A stretch of DNA of 64,000 nt from Marsupella aquatica (Eukaryota > Marchantiophyta). Under the pieces are notes generated by a model, which saw only the letters and a list, made by a program, of their open reading frames with translations, was not told the DNA's origin and ran no database searches. Position 1 is the first letter of the stretch. The number at the start of each line of letters is the position of its first letter. Position numbers and translations under genes: made by a program. Positions 21,371 to 33,815 of this stretch are shown here, piece after piece. The stretch is from NCBI GenBank assembly GCA_973895155.1, contig OZ316893.1, positions 16,430,001-16,494,000 on the forward strand, read 5' to 3'.

Positions 21371-22640
21371 CTGGTCAGGGAAGGGTGACTTCAAACTGAC
21401 AGCTTCCATTCTTAAATCATTGACAGCATCGAAAAGACCATCATCACTGCAACTAAGAAGAGATGTCAACTTATCAATGAGTTGCTGATTCGCTTCTGCT
21501 TTCGGAGGTGTGGAGGAGTTGGTCCTTAGGTTGACAGTTGTAAGAGCCAGTTCAGCAACATCGGCTGATTGCTCAGGAGAATCTCTGTCTTCTCCAGCTC
21601 CAGGTTGATCTCTCATATTAACTCTTGGTGAATACACCACGTTATGCAGAGGGTGTCGAACCAGCTCTAAGTTATGAGCAGGTGTCCTATCTAATTCCAT
21701 CTCAGCATCCACATTCTGATCATGAGAATCCAGGGGAACAGCATCCACTGGTTCTTCCATACTTAGGTCTTCTTCAATGCCTAACTCAATCAGGAGCAGC
21801 CCTCTTTCCGTTTTCTCCTCTGGATATAAACAATCATAAGCATGATAGAGTTGAGACAAATAAATCTGCAGATGAGTGGGTCTACCTGCCTTCATGGTCC
21901 TCACCTGATCCTTCATCACATTGAAAATTAGCAGGGCCCAATTCACCTGGACAGATCCACTGTGTGCGGCTACAATTGTATTCACCAAAGCCACTGGACA
22001 GATGGTTGGCTTCTTCGGGTGTAAAATGGGTACTAGAAATTCCAGAAGCACTCTCAAATCTGGATAAATACACTGTGTTAAATTCCAGCCATTGGTGAGA
22101 TTGCGAGTCCCCGAGAAGTAAGGTGTAGATAAATCTTTCTTCTTTGAATACAATCCTTCTCCTTCTAAAGGGCAGCGGAAGGCATAAGCAATTTGTTCCA
22201 TAGTCCATAAGCTGGGTCAAGCTCGAATAGTCCGTCGAAATTCAGGAGCAAGCACTGACCCCTTTACAAAATCCTGCAAATATGTGTCGAGCTCTACTTC
22301 CCAAGGAACGGCAAGTAGATGCTCCAAACCTAGCTGCTGTAAGGAAGTTCGTAAATTTGCATAGCTATCGGGCGCTGGTGGAATTCGGGCGACTATGCTC
22401 TTAGGAATTGCCAGAGTGTCAACTCGGTACTGTTCATCAATGCCGAGGTTCGCCATAGCGCTCATCCGTTATGTTGAGTGCGCTAAGGAGTGGGGAAGCT
22501 GGTAGAATCAACAGAGGTGGCAGGAATTAAGTCAGGAGTGAGCGCCTGAAGTCTAATTTGCCTTTTCTTCAATTCGCGTTCGCCATCCCATTGCTAAGTC
22601 CCGTTGGAAGTAGCCGTAAGACGTCGCGATCATCGGTCGC

Positions 22641-22772
22641 CAACTCGTAAGGCACAACTCGTAAAGCCCTAACTAGTAAGTCGTAACTAGCATACTCGTA
22701 ACTAGTATACTGTCGCAACCCCGTAACTCGTAACTAGTAACTAGTAAACTCGTAACAGGAGTTTACTCGTTA
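22641..22772. repeat. Short-repeat cluster upstream of LTR-X ORF (copy 2)
   Basis: Many imperfect AACTCGTAA / AACTAGTAA units just before the ORF start (minus strand). The same family of units lies beyond the ORF end at 13221-13306. Nothing else is seen between 22466 and 22911. Confidence 0.7.
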
Positions 22773-22911
22773 ACTTACTTTAAACTTGGGAACCGTAACT
22801 TGTAGACAGAATGCTATCTCCGTTATGTTATCAACAATTAGAGGTTAAACCCCATAAAAAATTTAAAAATTTTCAGTTTCTTCATGATTTTGGAAATACC
22901 CACTACTTACA

Positions 22912-22916
22912 GTATT
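22912..22916. repeat. TSD GTATT of solo LTR-X copy 2, right
   Basis: Matches 12301-12305. Confidence 0.9.
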
Positions 22917-24742
22917 TTTTAGGGGATGCCGCTGATAGTGTTTTCGGCATCAGTGAGACTGGAGCACGAGACCTATCCAACAGACCTGCATCTCTCTGGT
23001 CAGGATTAAGGAACAATCCGGGAGAAATGTATCCTCGGATTATTCAAAATCCGTCAGTACCTCCTAGGCCGAATGTGCAAAGATTTGCGGCATGCTATAA
23101 TTGTGGTCAACCTGGTCATTTTGCTAGAGAATGCCCGAATGCACGCAAACAAGGTGATGGACAACCAGCTCAGCTATGTATGGGATGCCGACAGGAGGGC
23201 CACCTGCTAGGACAATGTCCTACGTGGTTGGCAGGCATGGTCGCAAACCATAAGCTCTTGCCAGTCAAGGTCTTGCCACCAGGTACTACCCCCGGAGGAG
23301 TTCAAATCAACCACATCAAACTCGGATGGCAAACGGATGCCGAGGCAGAGTTCGGACCATCTGATGATGAGGCCGAGGCCCTATCAACCTTCTCAGAAGA
23401 GGATTTGGATCATGATTGCTATCGGGTCTCTACTCGATCTACTAGAAGGAAGGAAAGGTGGGATGGGCTGGCCAAAAATAAAGGGAAGGATAAGGAAGAA
23501 AGAATCGACTCTTCGTCAACATCAACAGAAGGGGAAGGAAAGGCGCCGGCAACACAGGTAAGCCATGAGCCCACCAGTGAGCCCAATCCTTCACAGGACA
23601 GCGACTTCAATCGGGATCACCCTAAGTTGTTCTACCCCTCTATTACGGCTAGTGTTAAGGAACAATTGCGAGAATTAGAAACCCTGGAGAATACCGAAGC
23701 CATAGCCAAGGATGTGAAACGAGAAAAAGTGTTGTTTGCTTCAGAGGATCCAATGGCTGTGGAAACCAGCATGGAAAAACAGGCCGAAGCCAAGATAGAG
23801 ACACCGCCAGAAGAGAAGCCGATAGTTCCCTATGACCTGGCTAAAGATGTGCTAGAATCTAGAGTCTCGGCAACCGTAGGTCAACTATTGAAAAATAGCC
23901 CGTACTTCCGGAAGCAGTTAAGAAAGGCGATTCTCAGCAAGCCGAGATTACCCAAGGTAGCAACCAAATCCGATGTGCTGATGATAGAAGAAGATCAAGG
24001 AGCCCCAGCATTACCATTAATGATTCAAGGAGAAATATTATTGCGAGTACCCATTGATGGAGGATCAGGGGTATGTATTATGATTGATTCAACAGCAAAA
24101 GGATGGGGTCTAACGCCGGAGATGACTGGAAGAGTGTTAAACATGGCCAATGGGTATCAAGTCATTCCCACGGGAGTGTTAACCGGCATCAAAACGGAGA
24201 TAGGAGGTATCTTCTTTAGCATTAACTATGTAGTAATGAAGCCGGTAAACCCTACGTCGTTCCGACTATTAATTGGCAGGCCATGGCTGTACCTAGCCAA
24301 GGTAATAGAGGATTGGGGTAAGAAGGAGTTCACCTTTGGGGCCCCATCTATCACGGTATCTTGGGACACCAAGGATGACCGTAGGAAAAGCATCAGGGAG
24401 ATAGATGGGTACGACAGTGGACTGGAATCCGCCGATGAGGTACGTTGGCTAGAATGCCTCACTGACCTAACCGAAGAAAGTGTCTTTGGACCAGAGGTAC
24501 CCCCCAGCGGATTATGGCAAGAACCTATGGAAGGTGACTTGGAGGAAGGTGAAGAAAAGGTCGAGGGCTGCTTTACCATAGAATCCACCTTTTTAGCTTC
24601 AATCCCGGAGGAAGCACCAAAGGTGGACCAATTGGATGAAACGGTTAAGTGGGGAGCTACAACAGGGACCGTGGATTTTCCTCAGGCGTTGTGGCAGAGC
24701 CGACAGGATCCACAACGCCGTCTATCCCCGGCAACAAATTAA
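22917..24742 (+). pseudogene. Family A gag C-terminus and protease
   Basis: Open frame continuing gag after the LTR-X insertion. Two zinc knuckles follow one another, CYNCGQPGHFAREC and CMGCRQEGHLLGQC (about 23090-23220). After an acidic linker comes VGQLLKNSPYFRKQLRKA, then an aspartic protease with PIDGGSGVCIM and the flap/hydrophobic end LLIGRPWLYLAK (about 24050-24300). The active-site triad reads DGG rather than the usual DTG/DSG, and family B has the same. The frame stops at TAA 24740 but the same frame continues to RNase H, so this is one gag-pol polyprotein with a single stop here. Confidence 0.85.
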
Positions 24743-26788
24743 ATTACAAGGGGATCGTCTTACAAGCCGATCTCAAGGGCAGAGCAAATTGAGGCCCTAC
24801 TAGAAGCCGGAAGAGCACGACGGCCTGACCCTCAGGAAGCAGGAATAGATGACATGCACGGGAAGAATCCAAAACCGAGTCAGGAAGGGAAGCCAACAAC
24901 TAAATCAAAACCGAGCAGAACGGCAAGGGAACAGTCTGTTGAGAACCAAGGAGAAATTAAGTCAACCAACTCGGCTAGTACTGCCAAGATTCCAGTCTAT
25001 GGAGGTATGAGACTGGAAAGGCTGGAAGCCGAGCTGGACCCGAATTTGAAGAAGCAGATTAATATGATCCAAGCATGGCAATACCGGAAGCTTGACTTAG
25101 GAGAAGGAAGGGAACTGAACTTAGGGAGGGACCTAACACCTGAGCTCGAGAAGGAGATCAGTGAATTACTAATTGAATTTCAGGATGTCTTCGCATGGAG
25201 TCACCAAGATCTGAAGGGAGTAGACCCAAAACTAGGAGAACACCGAATTGATCTCATGTTAGGGGCCAAATCATTTCGACAACCGATTCGACGGATGAAC
25301 CCTAAGTATTCCCTGATGGTAAAAACTGAAATCGACAAGCTAGTAGAAGCCAGATTCATCACTCCAGTCCTACACTCAGACTGGGTGTCTCCAATTGTGA
25401 TAGTTCCCAAGAAAGCTGGACCCGATGGTAAACCAAAGATCCGGGTTTGTCAGGATTATAGAAAGTTGAATGAGGCTACGTTAAAAGACCATTTTCCTTT
25501 ACCCTTTACTGATATGGTACTAGACATGGTAGCCAGTCATGAACTATACTCATTCATGGATGGATACTCTGGTTATAACCAAATCAGGATTAGGCAGGAG
25601 GACCAAATCAAGACGGCCTTCATCACGGAATGGGGGATCTATGTCTTCAATCGTATGCCGTTTGGACTCTGTAACGCACCAGCAATGTTCCAACGATTAA
25701 TGGTGAACATTTTCCACGACTACTTGAGAAAATTCATGGAAATCTTCATTGATGACTTTGCAGTGTTTGGGAAGGCATCAAAACATGCTAAATACCTCAG
25801 GAAAACCTTCATGAGATGCAGAGAGGTAGGTCTCAAGTTACACCCCGATAAATGTTTCTTTGGAGTAACAGAGGGTGTGCTACTAGGTCACAAGGTATCA
25901 AAGAAGGGCATTGAGATTGATAAAGGTAAGCTAGCAGTATGGCTAGATATCATGCAACCTAAGAACATAAAGGATGTGAGATCCTTCTTGGGGTGCATTG
26001 GCTATTATCGCCGGTTCATCAAGGACTTTGCCAAACTAGCTTTACCGTTAACCAACATGCTCAAAGTAGGTGCAGACTTTGAACCCACACCAGAACGAGT
26101 AACAACAGTACTAGAATTAAAGCAAATGTTAGTAGAGGCCCCAGTCATGATAGCACCAGACTGGAACAAAGATTTTCATGTCTTTGTAGATGTCTCAGGC
26201 TTCTGTATCGGCTTAGTACTAAGTCAGTTGGATGAGAAAGGAAGGGACCATCCCATATACTTTGCAAGCCGCCAACTTGCCGATGCCGAACGCAATTACT
26301 CCACCACAGAAAGAGAAGCATTAGGAGTCATTTATTCCTGTAAAAACTTTAGGCATTATTTACTGGGGTACAAAGTAATCTTTCATACCGATCATGAAAG
26401 TTTGAAGTACCTAGTAAATAAGCCGGACCTTACAGGCAGGGTAGCAAGATGGATTTTGCTATTACAGGAGTTTGACTACGAGCTAAAAATCAAGCCAGGA
26501 AAGCTACACGCCAATGCCGACTTCTTTTCAAGGATCACAGGTGAACCTGCCACGGATTGCATCAATGATCGATTTCCCGACGAGGAGCTATTCGTTGTGG
26601 AAATAGCTGATACATGGTACCCTGAGATTTTACAATTTCTCAGCACATCCAGATTACAGCCAGGGCTAAACAGAGAGCAAGCCGCAGTCTTTCTACGGAA
26701 GTCAGATAGTATCAGTGCATTAAGGGCATCCTACACAGGTATGGAATCAGCGGCACGATTCAAAGGTGTTTGGAAAAAGGAGAGGTAA
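24743..26788 (+). pseudogene. pol: Family A reverse transcriptase and RNase H
   Basis: Same frame as the upstream protease. Reverse transcriptase has KIRVCQDYRKLNEATLKDHFPLPF, SFMDGYSGYNQI, RMPFGLCNAPAMFQR and the catalytic FIDDFAVF. The thumb is SFLGCIGYYRRFIKDFA. RNase H has HVFVDVSGFCIG, TEREALGVIYSCK and HTDHESLKYL, and the segment ends near KLHANADFFSRI. All catalytic aspartates are present. The frame is lost at 26786 (TAA) by a shift, and integrase follows in another frame. It copies element RNA to DNA in the particle; this copy cannot make the full polyprotein. Confidence 0.9.
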
Positions 26789-26808
26789 AATGAGTCCTAC
26801 CGGCTATG

Positions 26809-27924
26809 CATGGGGAGGAAGCCGGAGGACATTTTGCTCCAACAACCACATCTAAAAAGATATTAAATTCCGGTTACTAGTGGCCCACCTTGCACAAGGA
26901 TGTCTATCAGTTTATCAAACAATGCGACCCTTGTCAGCGAGCGGGAGGACCAAGGGCATCCACAAGACATCCACTGCACCCTATTCTACCTCTGGCACCA
27001 TTTGAGAAATGGGGTATTGACTACATGGGACCTCTGAAACCATTGACCCATCCTCGAAAAAACAAGTACATAATCCTGGCCACGGATTATGCAACTAAGT
27101 GGGTAGAGGCCAGGCTGACAACGAAAGATGATGCAATTACTACGGCTTGATTCATGTATGAGCAGATCTTCACCAGGTATGGCGCACCCCTAGAATTAGT
27201 TAGTGATAGAGGAACCCATTTTCTGAATGATATAATTAGTCGTTTAAATGAGCAGTATTTAGTTAGACATAGGCCTACTACTCCCTACCACCCAAAGGCA
27301 AATGGGTTGACAGAACGAGCAAATGGAATTATAGGAAAGATATTGAACAAAACCATAGCTCAGAACAAACTTGATTGGGATGATAAATTGTTTGTTGTTG
27401 TTTTTGCTTACAATTTAGCCTATAAATCCACTACCGGTCATACACCCTTTTTCTTAACCTTTGGACAGGAAGCCCTGGTACCCATGCAACTTGAGATTCC
27501 TACATTTCAAGTTACAATTGAGGAGAGAACCTCAAAGGAGGAAAGCCTAAAGGAGCGAGAATATAGGTTAGAAGCTTTTGAGGAGGCAAGAATGATTTCA
27601 GTCGAGAGAGTAGAATATAGACAGAATACTATGAAGCAACAATATGATAAAAGGTTGAAACTAGTTAGTATTCACATAGGAGATCTTGTATTACTTTATG
27701 ATAGTAGGTATAGTAGGTTTCCGAGGAAACTTTACACTTGCTGGTTAGGACCTTTCAGGGTATCAATGAAGTTCTCTAATGGCTCTGTGCAATTGGCCAA
27801 CATTACTGGAGAGGTGTACCCAGTTTGCATCCATTACGACCGCCTCAAGAAATACTGTATGGACGAAGATGAAGTTGTTTGCGAGGACGCTTCACAATTA
27901 AGTGGGGAGCTATGTGATGCCTAG
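26809..27924 (+). pseudogene. Family A integrase
   Basis: Frame opening MHGEEAGGHF with an H2C2 zinc domain (KDVYQFIKQCDPCQRAG). TAG at 26878-26880 stands where family B has Trp in YWWPTLH. The DDE core is DYMGPLKPL / ATDYATKWVEAR, VSDRGTHFLND and NGLTERANGI, with TGA at 27148 in the place of a residue in TARFMYEQ. The C-terminus has a GPY-like strip (WLGPFRVSMKFSNGSVQLAN) and ends in CEDASQLSGELCDA. The stop codon TAG lies 12 bases inside the 3' LTR, so the polypurine tract (AGTGGGGAGC, 27901) is coding. No chromodomain is visible. Confidence 0.85.
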
Positions 27925-28094
27925 CCAGGAATCACTAGGCCAGTTAGGTGGGGAAAACAGAGGTGTACCCTATAAACACATTAGTATAGTAACAAAAACA
28001 AGGAAAATATAAACAATTAAGGGTGACTATGGAACCCGGGCCGAGGCCGGAGGTAAGGACGCCAGGGGACAGAACACGATTAGGGTTAGGGCGA
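27913..28094 (+). repeat. 3' LTR of family A, first 182 bp
   Basis: Starts TGTGATGCCTAGCCAGG right after the polypurine tract and matches 1854-2033, including the TATA-like box. It breaks off at GGGCG, where the gypsy C LTR begins. The rest of this LTR is at 52750-55039. Confidence 0.9.
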
Positions 28095-28529
28095 TGTCAT
28101 GAGGTTTCCATCCTAAAGGAGGAATCCTCATGTTTTGTGAAGGAAGTTGAAACCAATTTTTGCTTCTAACTTGGGCAAGTTGACTTGACTTGAGCTAACT
28201 TGACCAATGTGAAGGAGGAAGTAGAGTTATGAGGGTCAAGGTAGGGATGAGGTCGAGCCTACCCACCCTTGTTACTATTGTGGGGTATGTTTTTCATTTG
28301 TGACCAGCGATTAAGTTATCATTTGGCGGATTGGCGGAATGGAGATTGCTTGCTCAACAAGCAAGGTATCTAGGGTTTTGGCGACATGGTGACCAGGTTC
28401 ATTGAATACATGGAGGAGGTGACCAGGTTCAAGGCATGTAAGAGGGTTTGGTCCAAGTGCATCAGTTTTGTGAGATATGGGCCAGATTCCTAGTTTTGTG
28501 AAATAAGGACTAGATTCATTGAACCTACA
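28095..28529 (+). repeat. Gypsy C LTR, first copy
   Basis: 435 bp from TGTCATGAGGTTTCC to TTGAACCTACA. It repeats at 30884-31318 with about three substitutions (AGA/AAG near 28336, GG/GA near 28478). Confidence 0.9.
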
Positions 28530-28563
28530 TTTGTAGGGAGCATCTTCAATTTGTTTGGGAGCA

Positions 28564-30832
28564 TCTTCAAGATGTTACATCAATCCTTAAGCGTTTGATT
28601 GAGGTTGGGATCACCTTGTCAGGAGAAAAGTCAGCCTTTGGACTTCGTGAGATCATAGTGGTTGGGCAGCGGTGTGGACCTTATGGGCGGTTGCCTAACC
28701 AGGCTAAAGTTGATACCATCCGAGAGATGAGAGCATGTGAGAGTGTGAGTGAGGTGAGGAGATTTTTAGGAGCATGTGTGTTTTACCGTGTGTGGATCCC
28801 TCATTTTTCCCACATAGCGGATCCATTGTATGGGCTACTTAGAAAGAAAGTGAGGTTTCGATGGAGTGATGAGTGTGAGAGAGCTATGGCAAAGCTCAAG
28901 GAGTCGTTGATGAGTCCACCAGTTTTGAGACCACCAGACTATGCTTGTGGGAGGCCAATTGTTCTTATTGTTGACTCTAGTCCTTTGGCAGCAGGCTGGG
29001 TACTTGGCCAAGAAGATGGAGATGGCCAGATGTTTGCTACTAGGTTTGGTGCCAAGATATTCAATGAGAGGCATCGTAGGTATCCACAGGTCAAGAGAGA
29101 GTTATGGGGAGCAAAATGTGCCCTCAAACAAGAGAAGGATTATTTGATAGGAGCACATGTAGTTTTGCAAACTGATTGCCTTCCTTTGCTCGGTATGATT
29201 GCTAATTGTGATACCCCTAATATCGCCATGCTCAGATGGATTGCTTTCATTTGCATGTTCAATCCTGAATTAGAGCATATTTTGGGTAAGAACAATCCAG
29301 TAGCAGACATGCTTTCGAGAGCTAGGTTTGAGGAGTGTGAGTCATGTGTAAATGTAGATAGGTGTGTGTGTGTTGCAAGTCATAAAAGGAAGGAGAAATT
29401 TCAGAGTGAGTTTGAGTTGTTGGAGTTCAAGGAGGAGTTGTATTCCACAGATTTTGCAGTGATTGGAGAGTACCTTAGCACTTTGAAAAAGAAAAATGAG
29501 TGGAGTAGAGAGGAGTTTGAGAGAATTAGGAAGAAAGCCTATGGTTTTTTTCTTAGAGATGGATACTTGTGGAAGAGACCAAAGAAGCGGGGACACTTAC
29601 CCTTGAGGGTAGTCGATGATGATGATACACGGCGGAAGGTTTTGCAGGAGTGCCATGACTTTGAGGCTTCTGGCCACAAAGGGGTTCGAGCTACCTATGA
29701 GCGGATTCAACAATTCTATTGGTGGCCTCGAATCTATGTAGATGTTAGGACTTATGTTGAGAGTTGTGAGGTGTGTCAATTTTACTCAAAGGTCAAGCAT
29801 AGGGATGGTCTTAGTCCCACTCATCCATTGTCTTTGCATTTCCAGTGGGTGCTAGATATTGTTCATATGCCAAGAGGGGTTAGAGGAGCTAGGAATTTGG
29901 TGCTTGCCAGAGAGGATTTGTTATCTTATGTTGAGGGTAGAGCTCTTGCTTCTAACAAGAGCGAGCCTGTTTGTAGGTTTGTGTTAGAGGATATAATATC
30001 CAGGCATGGTTGTTTTTATCAGATGAGGGCAGATAGGGGTGAGTTAAACTCAGATGAGGCTCGTCAGTTCTTTGCTAAGTACCACATTAAGCTTAAACTG
30101 ACCACTTCCTACAATCCAGAGGGAAATGGGAAGAGTGAGAGGGGTCACCCACCTATAGTGAGTGCTTTAGTTAAGTCTTGTAGAGGTCGGGCTTCACTTT
30201 GGCCTAACTTTTTGCCACTTGCACTTATGGCAGATAGGATTACATGTAGTTCAGTTACTGGTTTTGCACCAGCTGAGTTGGTCTCAGGTCATCTACCTTT
30301 GATGCCTATCGAGGAGGCTGTACACAGCTGGAGATCCATTGAGTGGAAAGATGAGGTTTCAAGAGAGGAACTCCTAGCAAGAAGGATTGAACATTTCAGT
30401 TTAACACCAAGTAAGATTGATGAGGCCTTGGAGAAAGTGAAAGAGGCAAGAGAAGAGAGTAAGGGGAGATTTGATAGGAAGAAGAGACTTAGACCTATCC
30501 AGATTCAAGAAGGAGATTGGGTTCTCATTTTGGATGAGAGCTTGATAAACCAGCACTCTACTCTTAAAAAGTTTGCCTTGAGGTGGAGTGGACCATTTGT
30601 TGTGATGGAAGTAAGGGACAATGCTACATACAGAGTTCGTGAGCTTGATGGTGTTCCCCATGCCCATCTCTATGCAGGGAAAAGGGTCAAGTTTTTCAAA
30701 AGGAGAGATCAATTTGTTGATGACACCTTTTTGGAGGAAGATACTAGTGTTGTGCTAGATGATGAGAATGATTTTGAGGGTGATGAAAGTGATTCATCTA
30801 ACGGTAAAGGTGATAGTGATGATGGAGATTGA
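28564..30832 (+). pseudogene. Gypsy C pol, 3' part: RT end, RNase H, integrase
   Basis: Open frame of 745 codons (ATG 28595); homology to reverse transcriptase starts upstream, at about 28564. It contains only the end of reverse transcriptase (EVGITLSGEKSAFG, thumb VRRFLGACVFYRVWIPHF). RNase H is of an unusual type (IVDSSPLAAGWVLGQ; QVKRELWGAKCAL; LQTDCLPLLGM). Next come an H2C2 zinc domain (HDFEASGHKGVRATYERI ... CEVCQ) and integrase with DIVHM, RADRGELNSDEA and NPEGNGKSERGH. The C-terminal GPY-like domain is GDWVLILDES ... LRWSGPFVVMEV, and the tail is very acidic. Gag, protease and the RT catalytic core are missing directly after the 5' LTR, so the copy is internally deleted though its remaining frame is open. 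Confidence 0.88.
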
Positions 30833-30883
30833 CATTTGCGGTGTGGAGCAGGCCAGAGGCTGCTCAGGTTTGGTAAGGGTGGA

Positions 30884-31318
30884 TGTCATGAGGTTTCCAT
30901 CCTAAAGGAGGAATCCTCATGTTTTGTGAAGGAAGTTGAAACCAATTTTTGCTTCTAACTTGGGCAAGTTGACTTGACTTGAGCTAACTTGACCAATGTG
31001 AAGGAGGAAGTAGAGTTATGAGGGTCAAGGTAGGGATGAGGTCGAGCCTACCCACCCTTGTTACTATTGTGGGGTATGTTTTTCATTTGTGACCAGCGAT
31101 TAAGTTATCATTTGGCGGATTGGCGGAATGGAAGTTGCTTGCTCAACAAGCAAGGTATCTAGGGTTTTGGCGACATGGTGACCAGGTTCATTGAATACAT
31201 GGAGGAGGTGACCAGGTTCAAGGCATGTAAGAGGGTTTGGTCCAAGTGCATCAGTTTTGTGAGATATGGACCAGATTCCTAGTTTTGTGAAATAAGGACT
31301 AGATTCATTGAACCTACA
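30884..31318 (+). repeat. Gypsy C LTR, second copy
   Basis: Same as 28095-28529 apart from about three bases. It acts as 3' LTR for the unit before it and as 5' LTR for the leader and gag after it. The weak purine run GGTAAGGGTGGA precedes it. Confidence 0.9.
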
Positions 31319-31399
31319 TCAACGGTGGATCTTGGTTGAGTCAATGGATGAATGGATAGGATTGAGGATGAGGACGTGCCTTAGGGTTTGGAGGAGGTC

Positions 31400-33815
31400 G
31401 AGGTTTTTTCGAAAGTGCGAAGCCTCATTTGGTTACAAAGTTACAAAGGATGGTATTTTGGCTCATTTTTGACCCTTAGATCTTTTTGATGGATGATCAA
31501 GGGCTGAAAATTGTCGAGGACTTAAACCATAAGTGGAGGGCTTGTGCCTTGCCCCAGGCCTTCCCACGAGAGTACTAAAGAGGAGAGTTCGAAGGGTGGG
31601 CTCTCTCTCACACTGTGATGCTGCTAAAGTGTTGCCGCTTTTGGCAGTTTTTGAGTCTTTGAGTAAGTTTTGAATAGGTAGGAGCGAACCTCTTGAGGGG
31701 AGCTCAAGCATGAGGCATGAGTGAAGGGGGAGCCCTCCTCCTTGGCCATGGCCTTAGGATTTTGAGGGTAGGAGATGTAGAGGCAATTTTGTGAAGAGAT
31801 AGATGGAGTAGAAGCTTTGAATGTGAAGAGATTGAGTTTTGTGACAATTTTTCTAAGGATTTGGAGAGAGGTTTCGAATGTAGGAGAGGCTGACTCGAAG
31901 CCTTAGGAAGGAGGTAGGATGTGAGTAGGAAGTATAAGGAGCTTGCATGAGAGATTGCCCACAAGATGGCATACTCGAATGTAGGTTTGTTGCTTCAAGT
32001 TTTGAGGAGAATGGACTTGTAGGAGATTTTCGAAAGCTTAGAGGAGATGTGACCTAATCTTGTTGAAGCTTGGGAGTCTTGCATTAGAGATGGCTCACTA
32101 AGAAGGCCTACTCTCTTGTAAACTCCTTGACTTGAAGCTTCGAAAGTAGATTTGGTTGAAAGAAGGAAGTATGAGAGAAGGAGACTAGGGTTTTGAAGCT
32201 TGGATAGGCTATGGAGGGATTTTGAATGCTTGGTTGATGATTAGACTTGGTGATGATTCATTTTTGCTAGGAGGGTCTTGCTTGTGACCCATGTTTTTAC
32301 TTGGAGGCCATGATGCTACATGTGCCTTCTTGCTATGCATTTAGAGGAGAGGTATCCTCGTTTTTGAGATGTGTGTTGATGCCTTGCTTTGGCTATGAGT
32401 GATGGAATGGTTAGAATGAATGTCTTCATGCCATTTTCGAATGTTGTTGTGAGCTTGAAGGTGTTTTTGAAAGTAGATGGGTTGAATGAAGGTACTTTCG
32501 AAAGTAGTTATTATGCATGAGGGAAGTTGCAAGAGTAAAGAGTGAAGGCATTTTCGATTGATGGAATGGGTAATTTGTGGATTATACTTGGTGGTTCTAC
32601 TAGAGGAAGGGACCAAGGTCAATTCCATGTTTGTTAAGGAGTTTGTTGACCAACCCTAGGTCACTTTTCGAAAGTAGTTTCCCATGTTTTGAAAGTTGGA
32701 TGTTTGAATGGTGCATAGAGATGCCTTGCATACCTTTGGATGTCCCACTTGTCTTAGCCACAACCAAGAGTGACCCTTAACTTGACCACATTGATGTATG
32801 CTTGAACTTGTGTACCTTAGAGGGTTGCAAGGGATTGTGTGCAATCAAGTGTTGGAAAAGGAATGGTGACCAATTGAATGTTGGGCTTAGACTTGTGAGG
32901 ATTACATTGGGAAGCTTGAACTAGTTATTTTGATTGTGATTGGATATGAGTATGTAAATGGCTTGAGTTTCGAAAGCATGCTTGCTTGCTTGTGATGATG
33001 TGGATGAAAGGTTAGGGTAGATACTTTGTCTTGTTTGAAACCGTTTCCTATCTCAAGCAGCCATACACCCTGCGTGTCCCTTGAGGCCCTTTCCCACCTC
33101 TTTGCTTATCCTCAGGACAAGTTGGCGACCATACTGGTGATAATAGGTCTTGAGGCTTGAGATAGTAGCTATATTGTGAATTCTACTAACCATTATGCTA
33201 ACAAGTTGCTAACCCTAATGTGGGATCTGGTTGCTTGTATGCACTTTTATTAAGATTCAGAAGTTGGGATGATTGAACTATGAATAGATTTGCCTTGCTT
33301 GCCATTGGGTGTTCCACTTGCCTTGACAACAAACGAGGGTGACCCTGAACTTGACCACAAACGAATGTAAACCTGAACTTGTGCGCCTTCATTGGTAGCA
33401 AGGGATTGTGAGCAATCAAGTGCTGGAAAAGGGATGATGATCAATCAAACGTTGGACTTGGGCTTGTGGGCATTCCATTGGGAATCTTGAACTAGATATT
33501 TTGGTATGAGAGAAGAGGTTGTATGTATTACTCCTTGATTGTGAAGTCTGGCCGATGGCTTTCAAGTATGCAGTTGGACTTGCCCTCCCTTTGGGTTGCA
33601 TGTTCCAGCATTATTGTGGTACTTGGAGTAATCTGAGCTAAGATTGAGCATATTAAGGAGTAACTTGTCCATTGAGTGTATGAAAAAATGCTCTTTGTTT
33701 GATGGATTCTTGTTTGAGATACCCATGAGGAGATGCAGGTTCGAAAGTGGGACAAAATGGAGGCCAAAACCAGGTAGGAGGTCTTACTTTTTCCCTAGTT
33801 ATTGTTATTTCGAAT
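31400..33815. repeat. Dispersed TTCGAAAG motif in gypsy C leader
   Basis: TTCGAA recurs about ten times (near 31405, 31590, 31875, 32030, 32134, 32433, 32490, 32667, 32969, 33737, 33808), often as TTTCGAAAGTAG. The palindromic core could be a protein or RNA-packaging site, but that is a guess. Confidence 0.5.
32690..33500 (+). repeat. Duplicated ~250-bp block in gypsy C leader
   Basis: About 32690-32940 and 33250-33500 align over their length at roughly 75-80 percent by eye. Shared stretches include GACCCT(T/G)AACTTGACCACA, GCAAGGGATTGTG.GCAATCAAGTG and TTGAACTAG. The spacing is about 560 bp. Confidence 0.7.

Larger units (their letters stand above)
13512..22465 (-). pseudogene. LTR-encoded protein X, copy 2, split by copia
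   Basis: Minus-strand frame starting at 22465 (or the in-frame ATG at 22456), running to 21371, interrupted by the copia element, and resuming at 14828 in the same frame to 13512. Without copia it is about 800 codons with only two in-frame stops, both TGA (22217-22219 and 13803-13805). N-terminal part: LEHLLAVPW ... QIAYAFRCPLEGE, matching the LPW ... F.LP.G core of proteins A and B. Next is TPYFSGTRN ... LEFLVPILHP ... VNTIVAAHSG, then an acidic variable linker with a repeated helical motif (IDKLTSLLSC; VDDLLEILQC). The conserved C-terminal domain has EFWRYY, FDEFWIDSIYFRPILAM, LAYFGNFAAYAL and RIWNNVTSQ. Not recognised beyond the shared core. Confidence 0.75.
12306..22911 (-). mobile_element. 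Solo LTR of family X, copy 2 (contains copia)
   Basis: Minus-strand element TGTAAGTAG ... AACTACA flanked by GTATT. Without the copia insertion and its TSD it is about 4064 bp. Its ends and interior align with the second copy at 38043-42561: for example a CTCGGTATTCGTTCCC stretch near one end, and AATTTTTAAA near the other. No gag-pol belongs to it, so I read it as a solo LTR of a third gypsy family whose internal part is not in the window. It carries a long minus-strand frame. The stretch 12307-13511 is its 3' non-coding part, with a short-repeat cluster at 13221-13306. Confidence 0.85.
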
